Of a stretch of DNA of 10,626 nucleotides, positions 7,801 to 10,626 are shown piece by piece. The stretch covers positions 1 to 10,626 of the forward strand of contig JAJJLU010001073.1 of assembly GCA_023807065.1 (NCBI GenBank), in the 5' to 3' direction. Within the stretch, counting starts at the first letter, position 1, and each line of letters starts with the position of its first letter. Origin of the DNA: Isotricha intestinalis. Lineage: Eukaryota > Ciliophora > Litostomatea > Vestibuliferida > Isotrichidae. Made by a program: the position numbers and the translations under genes. The notes beneath the pieces were generated by a model. It searched no databases, was not told where the DNA came from, and saw only the letters and a program-made list of their open reading frames with translations.

Positions 7801-9575
7801 TCAGTTTTTGAAGTATTAGTAAATCCTTTTAAAATTTCATAAAAAGAATCTAAAATATTATAATAATTATAATTTAATTTTTGAAATATTATAATATACA
7901 TTAAAGCAGAATCATCAGTTCTTTTTTCAAAATTTTTAAAATATTCAGAAAGAAAATTAATAATTGCATATAATTGATTAGAAATAGTATTTTTTTCATT
8001 ATATAAAAATTTACAAATAATAAATCTTGACCTAAAAGTTTTTCCATCTTTAATAAAATGAAGTAAAGATTTATAAAAAAGAATATTTTCTCTATTATAA
8101 ATACAGAAATCATCTCCTATTTTTTTTGATCTAACTTTTATTTCTTCTAAAATATTATATAATAAACTAAATATATAAGTAAAATTTTTAAAATCATTTG
8201 CAGAAGTATTCGCAGAAAAAGAAATTGCAATTTTTCTTTTTGAAGAATTTTCACAATTTAATGCGTTTTTTAATTTTTCATTTCCACAACAAATTATATT
8301 ATAATCTTCTTGATTAATACAATAATAATTCTTTATATCATATTCATATTCTTTTAATAATTTTTCTTTTACTTTATCTGTTATTTTCGTATTTGTTGGT
8401 TGATCAAAAAAAAAATTATTTATTGGATTAAAATATTGCTTTATTTGTAAAAAACAATTTGGAGATTTTTCTTCTAAATTTTTTATAAATGATGATATTG
8501 TTGATATTTTAGTTCTTCCATTAAAAAAATAACAAAGACAAATTGTTAAAAATCCTATTTCAAAAATTTCAAAAATTTTAAAAACTTTTAATTCACCTAA
8601 TTTTTTAATTAAAAATAAGGAAATTAATCTTATAACAAAAAAAGAAAAAGATAATAAATCTAAAAAAAAAAAAAATTTACTTCCATTTGATTTTTTAAAA
8701 TCATAAATATAAATTTGACTTCTAATAATAAAAACATTACAAAAAGTAATAGACCAAATTAATTGAAAAAAAATAGAATATTTTATATTATATCTAATAG
8801 TAATTAATATAGAATTAATTTCCATTAAAAACCATTCTAAATTAAAATAATATTTATGAATAAAATATTCAGCGTGATATAATCCAAAAGAATAAATAAA
8901 AAAATCATAATAAACAAAACTAATAGAATTAAAAATCAAAAGAATAATTAAATCAGCAATATTATTTAAATTTAATTTTTCTCTAACATCACATAATTGA
9001 AAAATAAAAGGTCTATTATATAATATTAGTAAAATTTGAATAAAAACTTGAAAAACAAGAAAAATAATAAATCCACAAATATTTCTTAATAAATTTATAA
9101 AAGAATGATTATAATGTAACATATTAATAATAAAGCAGAAAATAATTCCAATAAGAAAAAATAATCTAAAAGAAAAATAATTACTAAAATAACCAGGATC
9201 ATGAACTTCTACTTTAAAATATTTAGTAAATAATAATGAAATTTGATCTTTTGAATATTTTATTTTTTCCATTATATTTGTATTTGAATTAATATTATAA
9301 TGTGAACTTGATTTTAAATTCGGTATTAAAACATTATTTAATATTTCAAAATAAAATAATGGATTTAAAAAATAAATAAAACTATGAAGACCTATAAAAT
9401 TTCTTTTATATTGAAATATTATATCTATTATCATAATATAATTTAAAAATTTTATAAATCTTGAAATATATAAAAGGAAATTATATTTTAAAGCTCTCAT
9501 TTTTAATCTACTAAAACAATCATATATTAATTTAGAACAAACATTGCTTCCTCTTTTTAATTTTGTTTTCGCCAT
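4896..9575 (-). CDS. Giant multi-pass membrane protein with PAS-like region (Tiny-macrocysts-type architecture)
   Basis: A single uninterrupted exon encodes 1559 residues. Order: an N-terminal membrane block of about eight to nine spans (roughly 35-350); a long, mostly helical soluble part (360-715); a PAS-like segment (about 730-840) with IILDSFGYIYRF (774-785) and REYFGFS (790-796); a span (958-978); an ectodomain (979-1175) with five N-glycosylation sequons (N1016, N1037, N1053, N1085, N1136); a span (about 1178-1202); a cytosolic linker (1203-1292); a span (1295-1321); a second ectodomain (1322 to about 1498) with sequons at N1356, N1377 and N1390; a last span (about 1503-1532); and a short tail. 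This N-terminal span block, PAS-like region and later span pairs resemble the Tiny-macrocysts TmcB-type proteins abundant in ciliates and parabasalids; some protist relatives end in a nucleotide cyclase domain, but none is seen here. A sensory role is inferred. Motif-level similarity is weak. The stop is TAA. Confidence 0.75.
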   Translation of the reverse strand: MAKTKLKRGSNVCSKLIYDCFSRLKMRALKYNFLLYISRFIKFLNYIMIIDIIFQYKRNFIGLHSFIYFLNPLFYFEILNNVLIPNLKSSSHYNINSNTNIMEKIKYSKDQISLLFTKYFKVEVHDPGYFSNYFSFRLFFLIGIIFCFIINMLHYNHSFINLLRNICGFIIFLVFQVFIQILLILYNRPFIFQLCDVREKLNLNNIADLIILLIFNSISFVYYDFFIYSFGLYHAEYFIHKYYFNLEWFLMEINSILITIRYNIKYSIFFQLIWSITFCNVFIIRSQIYIYDFKKSNGSKFFFFLDLLSFSFFVIRLISLFLIKKLGELKVFKIFEIFEIGFLTICLCYFFNGRTKISTISSFIKNLEEKSPNCFLQIKQYFNPINNFFFDQPTNTKITDKVKEKLLKEYEYDIKNYYCINQEDYNIICCGNEKLKNALNCENSSKRKIAISFSANTSANDFKNFTYIFSLLYNILEEIKVRSKKIGDDFCIYNRENILFYKSLLHFIKDGKTFRSRFIICKFLYNEKNTISNQLYAIINFLSEYFKNFEKRTDDSALMYIIIFQKLNYNYYNILDSFYEILKGFTNTSKTEIIYNLDKQSDIIGKSRNIISFLVNKYNDVLKNFQPEKEKYTLIEDLIFNHSVDKNFDYFDFNFLDSLVDKNNFFLITIDNQDLIIKKVPLLYEIKTNNQAIKYYEKNFNIIFPKIISKDLFKKLKKNILLSQSFKLDSIIETSENLILGIKLSFTRLPTIEGKLYISCKLEEKDPLEENNYIILDSFGYIYRFGLFFREYFGFSQLSKKPNLFKLLNIDNFEIEKGKNETFQISINNLLLNVKQYLGRYVDTLKQEEKLEIMKKLKYTFGNSQTTDVNIKIENSYLTNKNELYIGQVIFPNFKEGIIDKKKFGETEQPLTVQAPISFSNSASSVISFKEMKENGDKWNITNRKEKNLNKKVDIFQKLSFLYNLFLIFLAIFLCIYVKIRSNAFYDERLNYQSIRELNAEVISQAFFILNVVKINGSNNFNSLDLEYQKNLEGIGNFTILNYLDELFRYSSNYTFGLFRKFKNAYSKLNHKNYFYRKISHKEYNFSTEIGTFELYTYVNSFDVQLNNYYIISKIDGFYVDFNLFNVYNYDDPNMNSTSDNEIKLKTLIKNGFVYINIFNEVNYYNKKNFLKYFNNFKIFIFTGFIIFFFCNLLSIVFLYISIKISIKEIWKLVNNIMKITIKEKKYLEKKMNLTKKIIYNEMKVSSVLKMLKKTIKKGTNKGNEEYIIDAEDTYLLTPNQTKQKIKYNFRVENKVLRILFGLGIIFGIYVVLSFPIMISLLNKIDIKRQTSENSDDLQDNIFKYYLIARSIIILNVTYTKEMEDLFIETSNYIYGNYSSIRNFINKDSNRSSYEYSTLINSDQGCEILVQDEKYASQLKKICNYEPILINQFGNLLAGYINEFRAQLNSFSASQKTYINIINNFHSRIFQFYNIVLLVYFQNYLNQIQYSFTFPSFEKYILNLSDFLITIFIVMVATEILNYFLSAFFILGKLTSSVKNFEIMHKFFLDEDKLKQNNV

Positions 9576-9693
9576 TTCAAAATTTTTTTATATAATATTT
9601 ACTCTAAAAGATTTAATGATAATAATTTATTGTTAATAAATTTATGACTTTTCTAAAAAAATAAAAAAATAAAATTTAAATTTATATTAAATT
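9576..9693. promoter_or_regulatory. Short divergent promoter region
   Basis: Only 118 bp separate the start codons of the giant membrane protein (minus strand) and the small membrane protein (plus strand). Both promoters and both leaders must fit here, so the region is probably bidirectional. It is A/T-rich with A-runs just before the plus-strand start. I see no distinct binding motif. Confidence 0.55.
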
Positions 9694-10179
9694 ATGGGAA
9701 GAAGAATTTATTATGAAGAAAGTAATGCTCAAAAAATTTATTCTGTTTTAAGAACAATAAGTCCATATATATTATTATCTTTTATTGGACTTTTAGTTTG
9801 GACACTTTCATATTTTATTTTAATTGCTTATAAAGAAATTTTAATATGTTATTTAAGACGAAATGATAAATTTGAAGGAAAAGAATTTTATTATAAATTT
9901 ATTAGTTATAAATCTCATATTAAAAATTTTTATGCTTTTAATGCTGCTATTATTCTTTTTTGGTTTGCTATTTATTTAATGGGAGATGAAGATTGGAGAA
10001 GATATTGTTTAGTTACTGGATTTTATTTTTTTATTTTTGGATATATTATTTGTTGGGGAATTTATTATAAATTTTATTCTTATAAAAATGATTTTTTTGA
10101 TGAATTTAAATTTTTTATTCGTTATTTTAAAGAAAATTTCTTTGATAAAAAAAATGTTGAAAAAGAAAAAATTGATTAA
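9694..10179 (+). CDS. Small multi-pass membrane protein, unknown function
   Basis: A complete 161-residue protein, MGRRIYYEES at the start and KKNVEKEKID at the end, with a TAA stop. Three hydrophobic segments look like membrane spans: about 24-47 (YILLSFIGLLVWTLSYFILI), 79-97 (FNAAIILFWFAIYLM) and 104-126 (CLVTGFYFFIFGYIICWGIYY). The loops and tail are charged, and a conspicuous GDEDWRRY lies between spans two and three. There is no signal peptide cleavage pattern. Gly2 follows the initiator Met, so N-myristoylation is possible, though the context (GRRIYY) is not a good consensus. I do not recognise the family. Codon use is A/T-ending like the neighbours, and the even amino-acid mix (W, C, G, D) argues for a real gene. 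The short head-to-head spacing to the giant membrane protein suggests joint expression and possibly a shared membrane. Confidence 0.75.
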   Translation: MGRRIYYEESNAQKIYSVLRTISPYILLSFIGLLVWTLSYFILIAYKEILICYLRRNDKFEGKEFYYKFISYKSHIKNFYAFNAAIILFWFAIYLMGDEDWRRYCLVTGFYFFIFGYIICWGIYYKFYSYKNDFFDEFKFFIRYFKENFFDKKNVEKEKID

Positions 10180-10457
10180 ATATATTATTTATATATTTTT
10201 TTATTTGTATTCTATAAATCATTCTAAAATAATATGATTTTTTTCCTATCTAATCTTCTTCATTTTTCATTTTATTTTATTTTATTATATTTTTAATGAA
10301 TAAAAATACAAATTAAAATTTGTTTTTTTATTTTTTTTATTATTTTATTCATTTTGAGTGTTTAAAGAATAATAAATAAAGAATAGATTTATATAATTAA
10401 TGATTCAATAAAAAGTATTTTTTTATTTTTTTTGAATCATTATTGATTTTTGAAAAT
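10180..10457. other. AT-rich 3' flank with hairpin
   Basis: Downstream of the small membrane protein the sequence is almost only A and T, with T-runs and no open frame I would call. It contains one inverted repeat at 10399-10441. It presumably holds the 3' UTR and transcription end of the plus-strand gene. Confidence 0.5.
10399..10441. repeat. Inverted repeat, 10-bp perfect stem
   Basis: AATGATTCAA (10399-10408) pairs with TTGAATCATT (10432-10441) around a 23-base T-rich loop. The loop could extend the stem with A:T pairs (AAAAA against T-runs). It stands in the 3' flank of the small membrane protein gene. A role in transcript 3'-end formation is possible. AT-rich DNA yields such repeats by chance, but this stem includes two C:G pairs. 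Confidence 0.5.
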
Positions 10458-10626
10458 TCATTGTTTAATTCTGAAATTTTTATGATGTTTTTTCTTCTCT
10501 TCTTTTAAAAGTTTTTCTCTTTCTTCTTTTAATTTTTTAATATTATTAACTTTTGATCAATAAGATAAAGCAGAATAAATTTTTCACTTTAGATAAGTTT
10601 TTTTTATTTATTTTTAATATTATCCT
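10458..10626 (-). CDS. Possible 3' end of a minus-strand gene, cut by the window edge
   Basis: Reading from the right edge on the minus strand, one frame is open for 25 codons (RILKINKKNLSKVKNLFCFI and on). After removal of a candidate 25-nt intron at 10526-10550 (GTTAAT to AAAAG) it joins in phase 1 to a K/E-rich stretch (ERE KLLKEEKKKHHKNFRIKQ) ending at a TGA at 10458-10460. The K/E-rich part looks like protein rather than AT noise. Against it: the intron ends AAAAG rather than the TTTAG of the clear intron, the stop is TGA while all clear genes stop at TAA, and the piece is short. Treat it as tentative. Confidence 0.2.

Noticed and set aside
1..10626. Nucleomorph origin (tiny introns, AT-rich DNA)
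   Set aside because: The intergenic gaps of 400-600 bp and a 1559-residue sensor-like protein are unlike the overlapping, housekeeping-only gene content of nucleomorphs, and the telomere unit does not match those known to me.

Overview
This is a very AT-rich eukaryotic window that begins at a chromosome end. The first 24 bases are copies of a 7-base C-rich unit (CCCCAAT), the orientation expected of a left-hand telomere. Together with a 23-nt in-frame spliceosomal intron, compact genes, N/K/I/L-rich proteins and a very large multi-membrane-span sensor-like protein, this suggests a ciliate macronuclear chromosome. The five substantial coding regions all read with the standard code and all stop at TAA, so the UAA/UAG-to-Gln reassignment of Tetrahymena and Paramecium does not apply. 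A standard-code ciliate such as a litostome (rumen ciliate type) would fit, but that placement is inference.

Layout: telomere (1-24); a short subtelomeric gap; an ARL3-type small GTPase on the minus strand (258-794), with its 3' end facing the telomere; a 599-bp divergent spacer with an isolated ACGCGAAA element and a TATA-like stretch; a two-exon coiled-coil protein on the plus strand (1394-2286, intron 1531-1553); a convergent AT-rich gap; a minus-strand secreted or single-pass membrane protein built of low-complexity and tandem-repeat blocks (2685-4310); a 585-bp gap; a minus-strand 1559-residue multi-pass membrane protein with a PAS-like region (4896-9575); a 118-bp divergent spacer; a plus-strand 161-residue protein with about three membrane spans (9694-10179); and an AT-rich tail with a hairpin and, very tentatively, the 3' end of another minus-strand gene.

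Nothing shows the genes acting in one pathway. ARL3 normally releases lipidated cargo into cilia. The 1559-residue protein resembles in architecture the large PAS-containing membrane proteins of protists (Tiny-macrocysts type). The small membrane protein shares a 118-bp divergent intergenic region with that gene, so joint expression is possible. No mobile element, CRISPR array, rRNA or tRNA was recognised.
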